NCBI RefSeq assembly: GCF_030295405.1
Contig: NZ_AP027080.1
Coordinates: forward strand, 2,852,001-2,916,000
From: Mesoterricola silvestris
Lineage (GTDB): Bacteria; Acidobacteriota; Holophagae; Holophagales; Holophagaceae
Reading direction: 5' to 3'
Length of the DNA: 64,000 bases
Below, piece after piece: positions 42,718 through 55,964 of this stretch. A program made the translations under genes and the position numbers. Below the pieces are notes generated by a model. The model had not been told where the DNA came from. It saw only the letters and a list, made by a program, of their open reading frames with translations, and ran no database searches. Each line of letters begins with the position of its first letter. Position 1 is the stretch's first letter.

Positions 42718-42721
<4 letters not shown>
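41669..42721 (+). CDS. Periplasmic substrate-binding protein (sugar-type, Peripla_BP family)
   Basis: Secreted type I periplasmic binding protein, 350 residues. The N-terminus has a basic n-region (VESRRRVPGKRR) and the hydrophobic LGLAVSLPLLC, which could be a lipobox. The bilobal fold starts KTIAFIASDSRNGGVTGVF, with GRADGIIFGGF and GIPLVGWHAARNPG typical of ribose/TorT-like binding proteins. The GTG at 41669 is chosen for GGAGG 7 bases upstream. No permease or ATPase is adjacent. The gene is divergent from a hybrid kinase, suggesting a sensing role like TorT with TorS. Its stop overlaps the SNF2 gene start (ATGA). Confidence 0.82.
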
Positions 42722-46782
<4,061 letters not shown>

Positions 46783-46804
46783 AATGGGACCCAAAGGAAA
46801 ACCC

Positions 46805-48034
46805 GTGACCGAAGCCCCCGGCCTCCTGTCCATTCTCGTGCGCCCCGGCCATCCGGATTTCCTGGACCTGCCCTGGGAGGTGGACCTGGCGGCCTGGCCC
46901 GGCGCCACGGACCGCTCCATCGAACTGCAGCGGGGCCTCTCCCGGCACGAGGTGCAGTTCGTGAGCTACGGCGGCGCGGACGTCTACGCCGTCAAGGAGC
47001 TGCCCGAGGGCCTCGCGAAGAAGGAGTACGGCGCCCTCCTGGAGATGCAGGACCGCAGCCTGCCGGCGGTGGAACCCGTGGGCCACGCCCTGGCGGCGAG
47101 GCCCGACGGGGTGCGGGTGAGCCTCCTCCTGACCCGCTACCTGGACGCCAGCCACCCCTACCGGGTGCTCTTCCTGAACCCCGGCCTGGAGCGATACCGG
47201 GAGCGGCTCCTGGACGCCATGGCGGGCCTCCTGGTGCGCCTCCACCTGGCGGGCGCCTACTGGGGCGACTGTTCCCTGTCCAACGTCCTCTTCCGCCGGG
47301 ACGCGGGGCAGCTGGGTGCCTACCTGGTGGACGCGGAGACCTCCGAGCTCCACGAGAGCCTTTCCGACGGCCAGCGCCGCCAGGACCTCATGATCATGGA
47401 GGACAACGTCGGCGGCGACCTCCTGGACATCTCCATGGTCACGAAGCTCCCCGACACCCTGCGCCCCGAGAGGTTCGGCGCCAATATCCGCCGCCGCTAC
47501 GAGAGCCTCTGGACGGAAGTGAACCGCGAGGTGATCGTGGGCGTGGGGGAGCGCTGGCGCATCCAGGAGCGGGTGCGGGCCCTGAACGCCCTGGGCTTCT
47601 CCATCCAGGAGATCAAGCTCATCGCCACCGGGGACCGGGACAAGCTGGCCATGCGCACCGTGGTCACCGACCGGGACTACCACCGCCACCGCCTCCACGA
47701 CCTCACGGGCCTGGTGGCCCAGGAGGCCCAGGCCGAGCTCATCCTCAACGAGATCGAGGAGCTCAAGGCCCGCCTCACCCTGGAGGGCCGCCGCGAGCTC
47801 CCCACCTCCGTGGCGGCCTTCCGGTGGCTCACGGATTCCTGGGAGCCCGTCCAGCGGCGCCTGGGATCCCTGGTGAAGACCGAGGCCGACGCCGCGGAAC
47901 GGTACTGCCAGGTCCTGGAGCACAAGTGGTTCCTCTCCGAGGCGGCCAAGGCCGACGTGGGGCTGGACGCGGCCCTGGACGACTACCTGGAACGTTTCCA
48001 CCCCAGGAAATCCAGGAAGGCCCGGGCACGGTAG
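46805..48034 (+). CDS. DUF4032 protein, kinase-like fold
   Basis: Protein of 409 residues whose opening, LLSILVRPGHPDFLDLPWE, is the signature of DUF4032 proteins. The N-terminal half resembles a lipopolysaccharide-kinase/RIO-like fold: VYAVKELPEGLAKKEYGALL carries the Lys and Glu. AGAYWGDCSLSNVLFRRD reads like an HGDxxxxN catalytic loop with Gly-Asp and Asn kept. YLVDAETSE replaces the DFG-type metal site. A C-terminal helical half follows. GTG at 46805 has AAGGAA in place; an ATG at 46784 is also in frame. It is 22 bases after the SNF2 gene. Its substrate is unknown. Confidence 0.82.
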   Translation: MTEAPGLLSILVRPGHPDFLDLPWEVDLAAWPGATDRSIELQRGLSRHEVQFVSYGGADVYAVKELPEGLAKKEYGALLEMQDRSLPAVEPVGHALAARPDGVRVSLLLTRYLDASHPYRVLFLNPGLERYRERLLDAMAGLLVRLHLAGAYWGDCSLSNVLFRRDAGQLGAYLVDAETSELHESLSDGQRRQDLMIMEDNVGGDLLDISMVTKLPDTLRPERFGANIRRRYESLWTEVNREVIVGVGERWRIQERVRALNALGFSIQEIKLIATGDRDKLAMRTVVTDRDYHRHRLHDLTGLVAQEAQAELILNEIEELKARLTLEGRRELPTSVAAFRWLTDSWEPVQRRLGSLVKTEADAAERYCQVLEHKWFLSEAAKADVGLDAALDDYLERFHPRKSRKARAR

Positions 48035-48051
48035 CCGCCCCGGGTGAACCG

Positions 48052-48501
48052 TCAATGATCGTCGGTGTGGTTGTGCAGGGCCTGCCACAGCACCTTGCCG
48101 AATTTGTCCTTCACGTACACCTCCCCGCTGACGTTGTCCATCAAGAGCCGGCATCCTTCCCCCTGGATCCTGGCATCCCACACGTGTCCGCCGGCCTGAT
48201 AGATGCACAAGTTGCCATCCTCCTGCATGATCAATTCGCAGTCACCGTTCATCCCTTTCCGGGTCAACTTCAGCCCCAGCGGAGTGGAAAACTCCAGGTC
48301 CCGGCGCAATTTCAGTCCGGAATTCCCTCTATCCACCGCGTAATGCGTATTGAATTCAAATTTCCCGGAGCCGAGGGAAATGCTGAGGTACGTGGCGCTT
48401 TGGCCCGAGGCCAACACCTCCAGTTCCGCACAACGCGCCCCGGTCGACGCTCCCAGGAGCACGACCAGCAGGCCCAACAGGTTCACCGAAATCCCCTTCA
48501 C
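48052..48501 (-). CDS. Secreted bulb-type (B_lectin-like) protein
   Basis: Exported protein of 149 residues. A signal peptide (LLGLLVVLLGASTGARCAE) is followed by about 120 residues of beta-prism repeats. The segment CELIMQEDGNLCIYQAGGHV matches the mannose-binding QxDxNxVxY motif with Val replaced by Cys. A weaker repeat, RLLMDNVSGEVYVKDKFG, follows. The mature protein has three cysteines. GTG at 48501 follows a G-run. Base composition is visibly more AT-rich than the neighbours, suggesting acquisition. It is convergent with the DUF4032 gene. It could bind glycans or act as a small bacteriocin-like lectin; only the fold resemblance is seen. Confidence 0.7.
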   Translation of the reverse strand: MKGISVNLLGLLVVLLGASTGARCAELEVLASGQSATYLSISLGSGKFEFNTHYAVDRGNSGLKLRRDLEFSTPLGLKLTRKGMNGDCELIMQEDGNLCIYQAGGHVWDARIQGEGCRLLMDNVSGEVYVKDKFGKVLWQALHNHTDDH

Positions 48502-48654
48502 GGCACCCCCCGGAAAGGTCCCGAGCCAGGGCCCTCTGCAATAATTTATTCATTGCCATCCCTCCGTCAAGGCCCCCGGCGAGCGCCTTCGGGGGGCCCC
48601 TTCCCCGGACGCCCCGCGGGAACCAGCCGCCGTTAAAAGGCGGTTCAGGTCATG

Positions 48655-50139
48655 CTACGCGTCCGCGATCCCCTCCGACGGCGGCAGGGTGGAGGTCCCG
48701 CCCGGGCTGGTGGGATCGTGGGGGAGGCTGCCCCGGGGGGACCGCAGGAACACGAAGGGCGTGGCGTACAGGAAATTGGAAACCCGGCTCGTGTAAACGT
48801 CGGCGTAGCGTTCCACCTGCCTGGCCAGATGGCTCTTGTCGTTGCCGGCGCGGGTGAGGAGGCCCCAGCGGTCGTTGGTGAGCTCCGTGGCCGCCCGGGC
48901 CAGGGGGGCGATCTCCAGATCCAGGGGGGTGAGGCGGTTGCGCAGCTCCTGGAGGCGGGTCTCCAGGTCGGCGGCGGGGACCTGGCCGCGGGGGCCGTAG
49001 CCCTCCCGGAGGCGCTGCAGCTCCAGGCGCGTCTGGGAGAACTGGGCCTCCAGGCGCTCCTTCTCCTCCATCTTGGAGGCGATGATGCGCTCGGCGCCGG
49101 CGAAGGATTCCAGGGCCTCCACCTCGGCCTCCAGTTCCCGCAGGATCAGGGCCGTGCGCCAGCGGAATTCGCTCTTGCTCATGTGCACGTCGCCGAACAT
49201 GTGGTCGCCCACGTAGAGGATCTCGTCGCCGCTCATGCCCAGGTCCTTCTCCACCTGGGCCGCGGAGCCCCCCATGTAGGCCACGCCGGGCTGCAGGGGC
49301 CCCATCGTGGGCCGGAGCATGCCGTCCTCGGTCACCACCTGGAAGAAGGGGGCCCGGGAGGTGAAGAACTCCGGCTTGCGGGCCCCCACGATCACCAGGT
49401 CGAAGAGGTCCCGCCAGGTCATGCCCCCGGGCAGGAACCGGTCGAAGGAGTACGACATCATGGCCGAGGAGAAGGTCCAGTCCGAATTGGTGATGAGCAG
49501 GAGCTTCTTGCCGGCGTGGCGCTGGTCCAGGAGGGTGAGGGCCGTTTCGGGATCCAGGACCACGCAGGCCTCGGGCGCCGCGATGATATCGGCCTTGAGC
49601 CGGCCCTCCATGTGCTGGGCGTCCACCACGTCGCGCACCCGCACGTAGAGCTCCCGGTAGCCCAGCACCTCGGGCAGGGCCCGCGCGTCCAGAAGGTCCA
49701 CCATCTGGGCGTAGAGGCACCCCTCCGAGAGCGAGAAGAGCGTATTGAGGAAGACCCACCGCGGATCGGACAGGTCCACCAGGGTGTCCGCGTAGGCCGC
49801 GCGCTGCTCGCTGAAGGTGAGGGGCCGCGTGCCGTGCTGGGCCCGGCGCACCAGGCCGAAGCGGTTGGCCTTGACGATATTGCCGGTCTGCGTGTCGATG
49901 ACCAGCCCCCGGGCCACCATGCCCTGGTCGAAGACCAGCCCCTGCACCGGCCAGCCCTGCTCCAGGAAGCGCTCCCGGGCGAATCCGTACACCTGCCGTT
50001 CGAAGATGTCCACCCGGTAGTTCACGAGGGTGTAGTCCATGTCGTAGCCGATGGCGTGCAGGGACCGGAAGTTCAGGGTCCGGTTGCAGAATACGCCCCG
50101 GCCGCGGGGGGGGATCACGAGGGGATCGGCATCGCTCAT
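48655..50139 (-). CDS. HAD-family 5'-nucleotidase (HAD-IG, cN-II-like)
   Basis: Cytoplasmic purine 5'-nucleotidase-type enzyme, 494 residues. HAD motif I is IGYDMDYTLVNY near residue 34, with the nucleophile and acid/base Asp pair. Motif II is LLLITNSDWTF, and the late motif is LYVGDHMFGDVHMSKSEF with the Mg-binding Asp residues. The C-terminal third is a coiled-coil (EKERLEAQFSQTRLELQRLR), then a second conserved block near SRVSNFLYATPF, as in this family. ATG at 50139 is used rather than a TTG 6 bases upstream. It is divergent from the secreted phosphatase-family gene. Confidence 0.9.
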   Translation of the reverse strand: MSDADPLVIPPRGRGVFCNRTLNFRSLHAIGYDMDYTLVNYRVDIFERQVYGFARERFLEQGWPVQGLVFDQGMVARGLVIDTQTGNIVKANRFGLVRRAQHGTRPLTFSEQRAAYADTLVDLSDPRWVFLNTLFSLSEGCLYAQMVDLLDARALPEVLGYRELYVRVRDVVDAQHMEGRLKADIIAAPEACVVLDPETALTLLDQRHAGKKLLLITNSDWTFSSAMMSYSFDRFLPGGMTWRDLFDLVIVGARKPEFFTSRAPFFQVVTEDGMLRPTMGPLQPGVAYMGGSAAQVEKDLGMSGDEILYVGDHMFGDVHMSKSEFRWRTALILRELEAEVEALESFAGAERIIASKMEEKERLEAQFSQTRLELQRLREGYGPRGQVPAADLETRLQELRNRLTPLDLEIAPLARAATELTNDRWGLLTRAGNDKSHLARQVERYADVYTSRVSNFLYATPFVFLRSPRGSLPHDPTSPGGTSTLPPSEGIADA

Positions 50140-50256
50140 GCCCAAGGATAGCGTCCTGGCGCAGTGTCACGGGGAATTCACTCGCCTTGGGATGTTCAAA
50201 TCCCGCATCATCGAAGCTTAACCCTTGCCTCGAGCCGTGGCCGTTCCGGAGTCAGC

Positions 50257-51858
50257 ATGCGCTTTGCCCCCATCTTCGCCCCGTTCCTGGCGGCGTCCCT
50301 TCTTGCGGCGCCCCGCCCGAAACTGGTGGTCGTCATTTCCGTGGACCAGTTCTCCGCGGAGCTCATGTCCCGGTGGGGCCAGGACCTCCCCGGCGGGCTG
50401 GGCCGGCTCCAGCGGGAGGGCACGGCCTTCGTGGAGACCTTCCACGACCACGGGTACACCGAGACCGGCCCGGGCCATTCGGTCCTCCTCACCGGATGCC
50501 ATCCCATGCACACCGGCATCACCGAGAATTCCTGGCGGGACCGGGCCCGGGGCCGCGACACCTACTGCGTGGAGGATCCCGCGAGCCCCCTCGTGGACGT
50601 GGCGGGGACGCCCGTGAGCCCCGCCAACCTCCGGACCGGCACCCTGGGCGAATGGCTCACGGCCCAGGTGCCCGGGAGCCGCTCCTTCGCCGTCACGGGC
50701 AAGGACCGCTCGGCGATCCTCATGGCCGGACACCGGGCCCAGGGGGTGTACTGGTTCAATGGGGCCGGGGGCTTCACCACCTCCAAGGCCTACGCCTCCA
50801 CCCTGCCCCCCTGGCTCAAGGCCTACAACACGCGCTTCCTGACGCGCCTGGCCGACGAGAGCCTGTTCTGGTCCCCCCTGGACGGGCGGCCCCTGCCCCC
50901 CTCCGCCACCTACACGGTGCACGGGGCTCCGGTGACCCTGGGCCTCCCGCGCTCCGTGCACGCCGTGGGCATGCCCCTGGACGCGGATTTCTGGGGCCGG
51001 TTCCGGGCCACCCCCTTCTTCGACGAAGCCATCCTCGGCGCCGCCCGGGCCCTGGAGGACGCCGAGCACCTGGGCCAGGGCCCCGGCACGGACCTGCTGG
51101 CCCTGGGCCTTTCCGCCACCGACTACATCGGCCACCGGTTCGGCAACGGCGGCCCCGAGATGCTGGACGCCCTGAGGCGCCTGGACAAGGGCCTGGGGGC
51201 GTACCTGGACCACCTGGCGGCCAAGGTCCCGGGCCTCTGGGTGGTCCTCACCGCCGACCACGGCGCCGCGGACTTCCCGGAGCGGCTCCAGGCCCAGGGC
51301 TACCCCGCCCGCCGGGTCTACCCCGGCCCCTGGGCCCAGGCCCTCAACCTCGAACTGCGCAAGCGCCTGGGCCTCGCCCGGGACCCCTTCCTGCCCGCCG
51401 ACGGCCCCATGCTCTACCTGGACCCCGCCCTCACCGCCCCCGCGGAGCGCAAGCGCATCCTGGACGCCGCGGTGGCGCTGGCCAAGGCCACCCCCGAAGT
51501 GGCCGACGCCTTCACCGCCGAGGACCTGGCCGCCTACGCCCCGGACCCCCAGGAACCCCCCGCCCGGCGCGGCTACAAGGCCAAGCTCCGCCTCAGCTTC
51601 GTCCAGGACCGCTCCGGCGACCTCCTGGTGGCCTACAAGCCCTTCTATTATAAGGATGACCCCAAGGACCTGGCCACCCACGGCCACCCCCAGGACACGG
51701 ACCGGCGGGTACCCCTCATCTTCTGGGGCCCCTGGCAAGCCGCCCGGGTCACCGACGAGGCCCGCACCGTGGACCTGGCCCCCACCCTGGCCGCCGAGTT
51801 GGGCATCCACCCCGCCGAACCGGTGGACGGTCATCCGCTGGCCCTTCGGGTCCGCTAA
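50257..51858 (+). CDS. Secreted alkaline-phosphatase-superfamily phosphodiesterase/phosphatase
   Basis: Exported metal-dependent phosphoester hydrolase, 533 residues, closest in motif layout to PafA-like and nucleotide pyrophosphatase enzymes. A signal peptide (MRFAPIFAPFLAASLLAA) is followed by Asp30 in VVISVDQF. The nucleophile is Ser75 in GPGHSVLLTG, where PafA uses Thr. Metal sites lie in SATDYIGHRFG and TADHGAAD, and a late His is in THGHPQDTDRRVP. GGAG precedes the ATG. It would release phosphate or nucleosides in the periplasm. Neighbouring nucleotidases and the TonB receptor support a scavenging role. Confidence 0.88.
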   Translation: MRFAPIFAPFLAASLLAAPRPKLVVVISVDQFSAELMSRWGQDLPGGLGRLQREGTAFVETFHDHGYTETGPGHSVLLTGCHPMHTGITENSWRDRARGRDTYCVEDPASPLVDVAGTPVSPANLRTGTLGEWLTAQVPGSRSFAVTGKDRSAILMAGHRAQGVYWFNGAGGFTTSKAYASTLPPWLKAYNTRFLTRLADESLFWSPLDGRPLPPSATYTVHGAPVTLGLPRSVHAVGMPLDADFWGRFRATPFFDEAILGAARALEDAEHLGQGPGTDLLALGLSATDYIGHRFGNGGPEMLDALRRLDKGLGAYLDHLAAKVPGLWVVLTADHGAADFPERLQAQGYPARRVYPGPWAQALNLELRKRLGLARDPFLPADGPMLYLDPALTAPAERKRILDAAVALAKATPEVADAFTAEDLAAYAPDPQEPPARRGYKAKLRLSFVQDRSGDLLVAYKPFYYKDDPKDLATHGHPQDTDRRVPLIFWGPWQAARVTDEARTVDLAPTLAAELGIHPAEPVDGHPLALRVR

Positions 51859-52075
51859 AAAGAATTTTTCCGCCCGGATGCTGAAATTTTCACACCTGCC
51901 CCCAGGAAGAGCCGCCCCCCGCATCCATTCCCCCGGAAGCAACCCCTTTCCCGGTTGCATTCCTGGCCGGTTGATCCGGGTCACTTGTGCATGATTTGAC
52001 AGAAAAGTTCCATCCGTTTTCCAGACCACAAGATACGATGGTCTTCATACCAACTTCATTTCTATGGAGCCCCAC

Positions 52076-54964
52076 ATGACCTCCGCAGGACTTCGCTTCT
52101 CCCGCCTGATTCCCCTGATCATCGTCGGCGCCCCCCTCCTGGCCCAGGGCGTCTCCACCCAGCTCGCCGGCCGCATCACCTCCAAGGGCGGTGCCGCCCT
52201 CGCCGGCGCCACCGTCAGCATCCGCAACCAGGAAACCGGCCTCGTTCGCACCGTCGTCACCGATGGCAATGGCCGCTACCTGGCCGCCACCCTTCCCGTG
52301 GGCGCCTACGCGGTCACCGTCACCATGAAGGGCTACCAGACCGCCTCCAACCTCAAGATCGCCCTGAACCTGGGTGACGCCGCCCCCCTCAACGTGACCA
52401 TGGCCGCCGAAGCCGCCAGCATCGTCGAGGTGGTGGCCAGCGTCGCCGCCGTGGACTCCGAGCGCGCCAGCGCCGCGGCCTTCGTGAGCCCCGAGGACCT
52501 GGTCAACCTGCCCATGTTCAACCGGAGCTTCACCAGCCTGGCGACCCTGACGCCCCAGGTGGTGGTGGACTCCCAGCGCGGCAACCTGGCCATTGCCGGC
52601 CAGCGCGGCGTCAACACCTCCATCAACATCGACGGCGGCGACAACAACGAGCCCTTCTTCGGTGGCGCCGTGGGCGCGGCCGAAGGAAAGACCCCCTTCA
52701 CCGTGTCCGTGGAAGCCATCCGCGAGTACCAGGTGATCACCGACGGCGCCAGCGCCGAATTCGGGCGCATGGGCGGCGGCTACGTCAACGCCATCACCAA
52801 GAACGGCACCAACGACTTCACCGGCGGCCTGTTCTACTACCAGCGCCCCCAGAGCATGGTCGCCAAGAAGCCCAACGTCACCGGCACGCCTGGAAGCAAC
52901 GCGGTCGGCGACTTCACGCAGAAGCAGTTCGGCTTCTCCTCGGGCGGCCCCATCATCAAGGACAAGCTGTTCTATTTCGTCGCCTACGATGGCCAGCGCC
53001 AGACCACGCCCGTCAACATGGTCTGGGGCGGCAGCTCCCCCCTGGTGCTGGATCCCGCCAAGGCCGGCGACGCCGTCCTGATCGCCAAGAGCGGCTCCTA
53101 CAACAGCAAGGCCGACTCGGACACGATGTTCCTGCGCTTCGACTACAACATCAACACGGACAACGTCCTGCAGCTGCGCGTGAACCACTCCTCCTTCAAG
53201 GGGGACGTGGGTTCCAGTGTCACCGCCGCCCAGGAGAACATGGCCACGGACAACATCACCACGGACTCCTACGTCCTGCAGTGGAACATGGTCATCAACG
53301 CGAACTGGCTCAATGAGCTGCGCGTGAACTACGTCAAGGACGACATGCCGCGCTCGCCCTACTCCACCATGCCCGAGGTGAGCATCACCAACGGCGGGTA
53401 CTACGGCGCCTATCCCTTCGACCGCACCTACAACACCAAGCGCACCCAGTTCACCGAGAACATCAGCTACAACACGCCCACCGTCCAGCTGAAGGGCGGC
53501 ATCGACTACAACACCGTCGACGTGTCCGAGTTCTTCGCGGGCAACTGGCGCGGCGTCTACATGTTCAACTCGCAGTCGGATTTCAACGCCGGCCTGTGGT
53601 CCACCTACCGCCAGAACTTCGGCCTGAACGGCAGCGTCCAGGATGCCGGCCTCTTCTCCACCACCACCAAGCAGATGGCCGCCTACATCCAGTCCGACTG
53701 GCGCGTGACCGACGAGATCAAGCTGGGTCTGGGCGTGCGCTGGGATCGCCAGCAGAACCCCGACTACCCGATCGTGGACATGAGCAACCCCCTGGCCAAG
53801 CCCCTGCCGGTCACCGCCAAGATCCCCAACGACAGCCAGTTCTCCCCCCGCCTTTCCGCCACCTACACGCCCGGCTTCGACGGCGGCAAGACGGTGATCC
53901 GCGCCACCCTGGGCCGCTACGTCAGCACCACCCCCGCCGTCTTCCTCTACCAGGTGTTCGCCGCCAACGGCCTGCGCACCGGTTCGGTGGACTTCAAGGC
54001 CGCGGACGCCACCACCTTCGGCATTCCCCGCGGTGCGACGTTCAACCCCGCCAACCCCTACTGGATCCCCTCCTTCCCCAGCGGCGCGGCTTCCAAGATC
54101 CCGGCCTTCAGCGTCTGGACCTTCAGCCCCGACTTCAAGAACCCCTACACCGACCGCGCCAACGTGGGTGTCGAGCGTTCCTTCAACAGCCTGATCGCCG
54201 GCGTGTCCGCCACCTATGCCAAGGGCAACCAGCTGGAGCGCACCACCGACCTCAACATCGGCACGCCCTCCGTGAACGCCTACGGCCGCACGGTCTACAC
54301 CGCCCGCCCCAACTCGTCCTACCAGACCATGGGCATGTATAAGTCGGACGGCACCAGCCTCTACCACGCCTACACCCTCAGCCTGAAGTACCACAAGGAA
54401 GGCAGCGACTTCGACGCCTCCATCTTCTACACCTACTCCATCAACAAGGACTTCGACTCCAACGAGCGCAACTACTCGGGCGTGAGCATCCAGGAAGTCA
54501 ACGCCCCGGGCAAGGACTGGGGCTACGCCGACACCGACCGCCGCTCGGTCTTCACCGGCTTCATCAGCTACAACGAGCGCCGGTTCTCGGGCATCATGGC
54601 CTCCCTGGCCATCCGCTACCTGAGCGGCTTCCCCTACTCCCTGTCCTACTCCAAGGACGTGAACGGGGACGGCCAGACCTCCAACGACCGCTTCTACATC
54701 AATGGCATGGATTCGGGCCGCAACACCCTGCGTTCCTGCTCCAACACCACGCTTGACCTGGCCCTGCGGCGCGATTTCGCGCTCTACAAGAAGGTCAAGC
54801 TCACCCTGTCCGCCGACGTGTTCAACCTCCTGAACCGCCAGGACACCTACCTCAGGACCTCCGTGGATGGCTCCGGTTCCGATGCGAGCCCGAAACTCAA
54901 ATACGGCCAGACCTATGTGGGCAGCCCCCGCCAGGCTCAGCTGGGCGTGCGCCTGTCCTTCTAG
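52076..54964 (+). CDS. TonB-dependent receptor, Oar-like with carboxypeptidase regulatory-like domain
   Basis: Outer-membrane beta-barrel receptor of 962 residues for TonB-energised uptake or surface display. A signal peptide (IPLIIVGAPLLAQG) precedes a CarboxypepD_reg-like domain (about 28-105, GRITSKGGAALAGATVSI). The plug (about 120-230) has FNRSFTSLATLTPQVVVD and AEFGRMGGGYVNAITKNGTN. A 22-strand-type barrel follows, ending in the outer-membrane signal RLSF. This Oar-like form is expanded in acidobacteria. ATG at 52076 is chosen for GGAG 7 bases upstream, over an ATG at 52064. No TonB/ExbBD genes are near. A strong terminator follows. Confidence 0.93.
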   Translation: MTSAGLRFSRLIPLIIVGAPLLAQGVSTQLAGRITSKGGAALAGATVSIRNQETGLVRTVVTDGNGRYLAATLPVGAYAVTVTMKGYQTASNLKIALNLGDAAPLNVTMAAEAASIVEVVASVAAVDSERASAAAFVSPEDLVNLPMFNRSFTSLATLTPQVVVDSQRGNLAIAGQRGVNTSINIDGGDNNEPFFGGAVGAAEGKTPFTVSVEAIREYQVITDGASAEFGRMGGGYVNAITKNGTNDFTGGLFYYQRPQSMVAKKPNVTGTPGSNAVGDFTQKQFGFSSGGPIIKDKLFYFVAYDGQRQTTPVNMVWGGSSPLVLDPAKAGDAVLIAKSGSYNSKADSDTMFLRFDYNINTDNVLQLRVNHSSFKGDVGSSVTAAQENMATDNITTDSYVLQWNMVINANWLNELRVNYVKDDMPRSPYSTMPEVSITNGGYYGAYPFDRTYNTKRTQFTENISYNTPTVQLKGGIDYNTVDVSEFFAGNWRGVYMFNSQSDFNAGLWSTYRQNFGLNGSVQDAGLFSTTTKQMAAYIQSDWRVTDEIKLGLGVRWDRQQNPDYPIVDMSNPLAKPLPVTAKIPNDSQFSPRLSATYTPGFDGGKTVIRATLGRYVSTTPAVFLYQVFAANGLRTGSVDFKAADATTFGIPRGATFNPANPYWIPSFPSGAASKIPAFSVWTFSPDFKNPYTDRANVGVERSFNSLIAGVSATYAKGNQLERTTDLNIGTPSVNAYGRTVYTARPNSSYQTMGMYKSDGTSLYHAYTLSLKYHKEGSDFDASIFYTYSINKDFDSNERNYSGVSIQEVNAPGKDWGYADTDRRSVFTGFISYNERRFSGIMASLAIRYLSGFPYSLSYSKDVNGDGQTSNDRFYINGMDSGRNTLRSCSNTTLDLALRRDFALYKKVKLTLSADVFNLLNRQDTYLRTSVDGSGSDASPKLKYGQTYVGSPRQAQLGVRLSF

Positions 54965-54982
54965 TCAGACCCGCTTGGGAAA

Positions 54983-55011
54983 GGGGCGGCCTTCGGGCCG
55001 CCCCTTTTTTT
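54983..55011 (+). terminator. Rho-independent terminator of TonB receptor gene
   Basis: Perfect 9-bp stem GGGGCGGCC / GGCCGCCCC with a TTCG tetraloop, followed by seven T residues (55005-55011). It begins 18 bases after the receptor stop codon. Confidence 0.95.
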
Positions 55012-55020
55012 CATGCACGA

Positions 55021-55046
55021 AAACGCCCCGGCGCGCCGGGGCGTTT
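55021..55046 (-). terminator. Terminator palindrome for the convergent 5'-nucleotidase gene
   Basis: AAACGCCCCGGCG / CGCCGGGGCGTTT is a perfect palindrome. On the minus strand it ends in a short T-run (CGTTTTCG), 17 bases after the metallophosphatase stop. With the previous terminator it insulates two convergent transcription units. Confidence 0.75.
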
Positions 55047-55063
55047 CCGCGGGTCCCGCCCCC

Positions 55064-55957
55064 TCAGGCCAGGACCGGCACCGCCATGCCCGAGGACGCC
55101 AGTTTCAGGCCGTTGCGCACCGTGAAGTCCATGCGGCCCAGGTTCACGCCGGCGAAGCCCACCTGGAAGATCTCCGTGTCGCCCACCTTCACGGGGGCGT
55201 CCAGGAAGGTGTGGCTGTGGCCGCCGATGATGACGTCGATGCCGGGCACCAGCTTGGCCAGGTGCAGGTCGTCCATGGCGTAGCCGTGGAGGTCGTAGCC
55301 CAGGTGGCTGAGCACCACCACCAGGTCCACCTTCTCCACCTCGCGCAGGTGGCGGATCACGGGCTTGATGGATTCCACGGGGTCCCGCCAGTCCACGCCC
55401 ACGTGGTTCTTGGGGGAGACCAGGCCCTTGAAGTCCACGCAGAGGCCCGTGAGGCCCACCTTCACGCCGGGGAACTCCCGCACGTGGTGGGGGCGCAGGC
55501 GCGCGGCGAGGGCGGGGGCGCCCTTGGCGTCCAGGTTGCAGTTCAGGAAGGGGAACTTCGCTTCGGACATGGCGGCCACCAGGGCGTCCACGCCGTTGTC
55601 GAAATCGTGGTTGCCCAGGGTGCCGGCGTCGTAGCCGCACATGCTCATGAGGCGGTAGTCCAGGAAGCCCTTGTATTCGTTGAAATAGGGAGTGCCCTGG
55701 AAGACGTCGCCGGCGTCGAGCACCAGGAGGTTGGGAGTGGTGGCGCGGATCTGCTTGATCATCGTCGCGCGCCGGGCCATGCCGCCGCGGCCGGTGAGGT
55801 TGCCGCTGCCGGGCCCGAAGGGCTCGATGCGGGAATGGGTGTCGTTGGTGTGCAGGAGGGTGATGCGGCCCGCGCCGGGGGCGTCCTGGGCGCGCAGGGG
55901 CAGGCTGGAGACGGCGGTGGCGGCCCCGAGGGCCTGGAGGAAGGTGCGGCGTTCCAT
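55064..55957 (-). CDS. Periplasmic 5'-nucleotidase, catalytic metallophosphatase domain
   Basis: Stand-alone N-terminal-type domain of UshA-like 5'-nucleotidases, 297 residues. The N-terminus has a twin-arginine-like motif (ERRTFLQALG), implying Tat export of a metal-loaded enzyme. The dimetal site is complete: LLHTNDTHSR, LDAGDVFQGTPY, GTLGNHDFDNG, VVVLSHLGYD and GGHSHTF. The substrate-binding C-terminal domain is missing from this chain and is encoded by the gene 7 bases upstream in transcription. The pair should assemble in the periplasm to dephosphorylate nucleotides. Confidence 0.92.
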   Translation of the reverse strand: MERRTFLQALGAATAVSSLPLRAQDAPGAGRITLLHTNDTHSRIEPFGPGSGNLTGRGGMARRATMIKQIRATTPNLLVLDAGDVFQGTPYFNEYKGFLDYRLMSMCGYDAGTLGNHDFDNGVDALVAAMSEAKFPFLNCNLDAKGAPALAARLRPHHVREFPGVKVGLTGLCVDFKGLVSPKNHVGVDWRDPVESIKPVIRHLREVEKVDLVVVLSHLGYDLHGYAMDDLHLAKLVPGIDVIIGGHSHTFLDAPVKVGDTEIFQVGFAGVNLGRMDFTVRNGLKLASSGMAVPVLA

Positions 55958-55964
55958 GGGGATC

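Noticed and set aside
51996-52039. TTGACA and TACGAT as the TonB receptor promoter
   Set aside because: The hexamers are 32 bases apart, far from the usual 16-18, and no better -10 is present for this -35.
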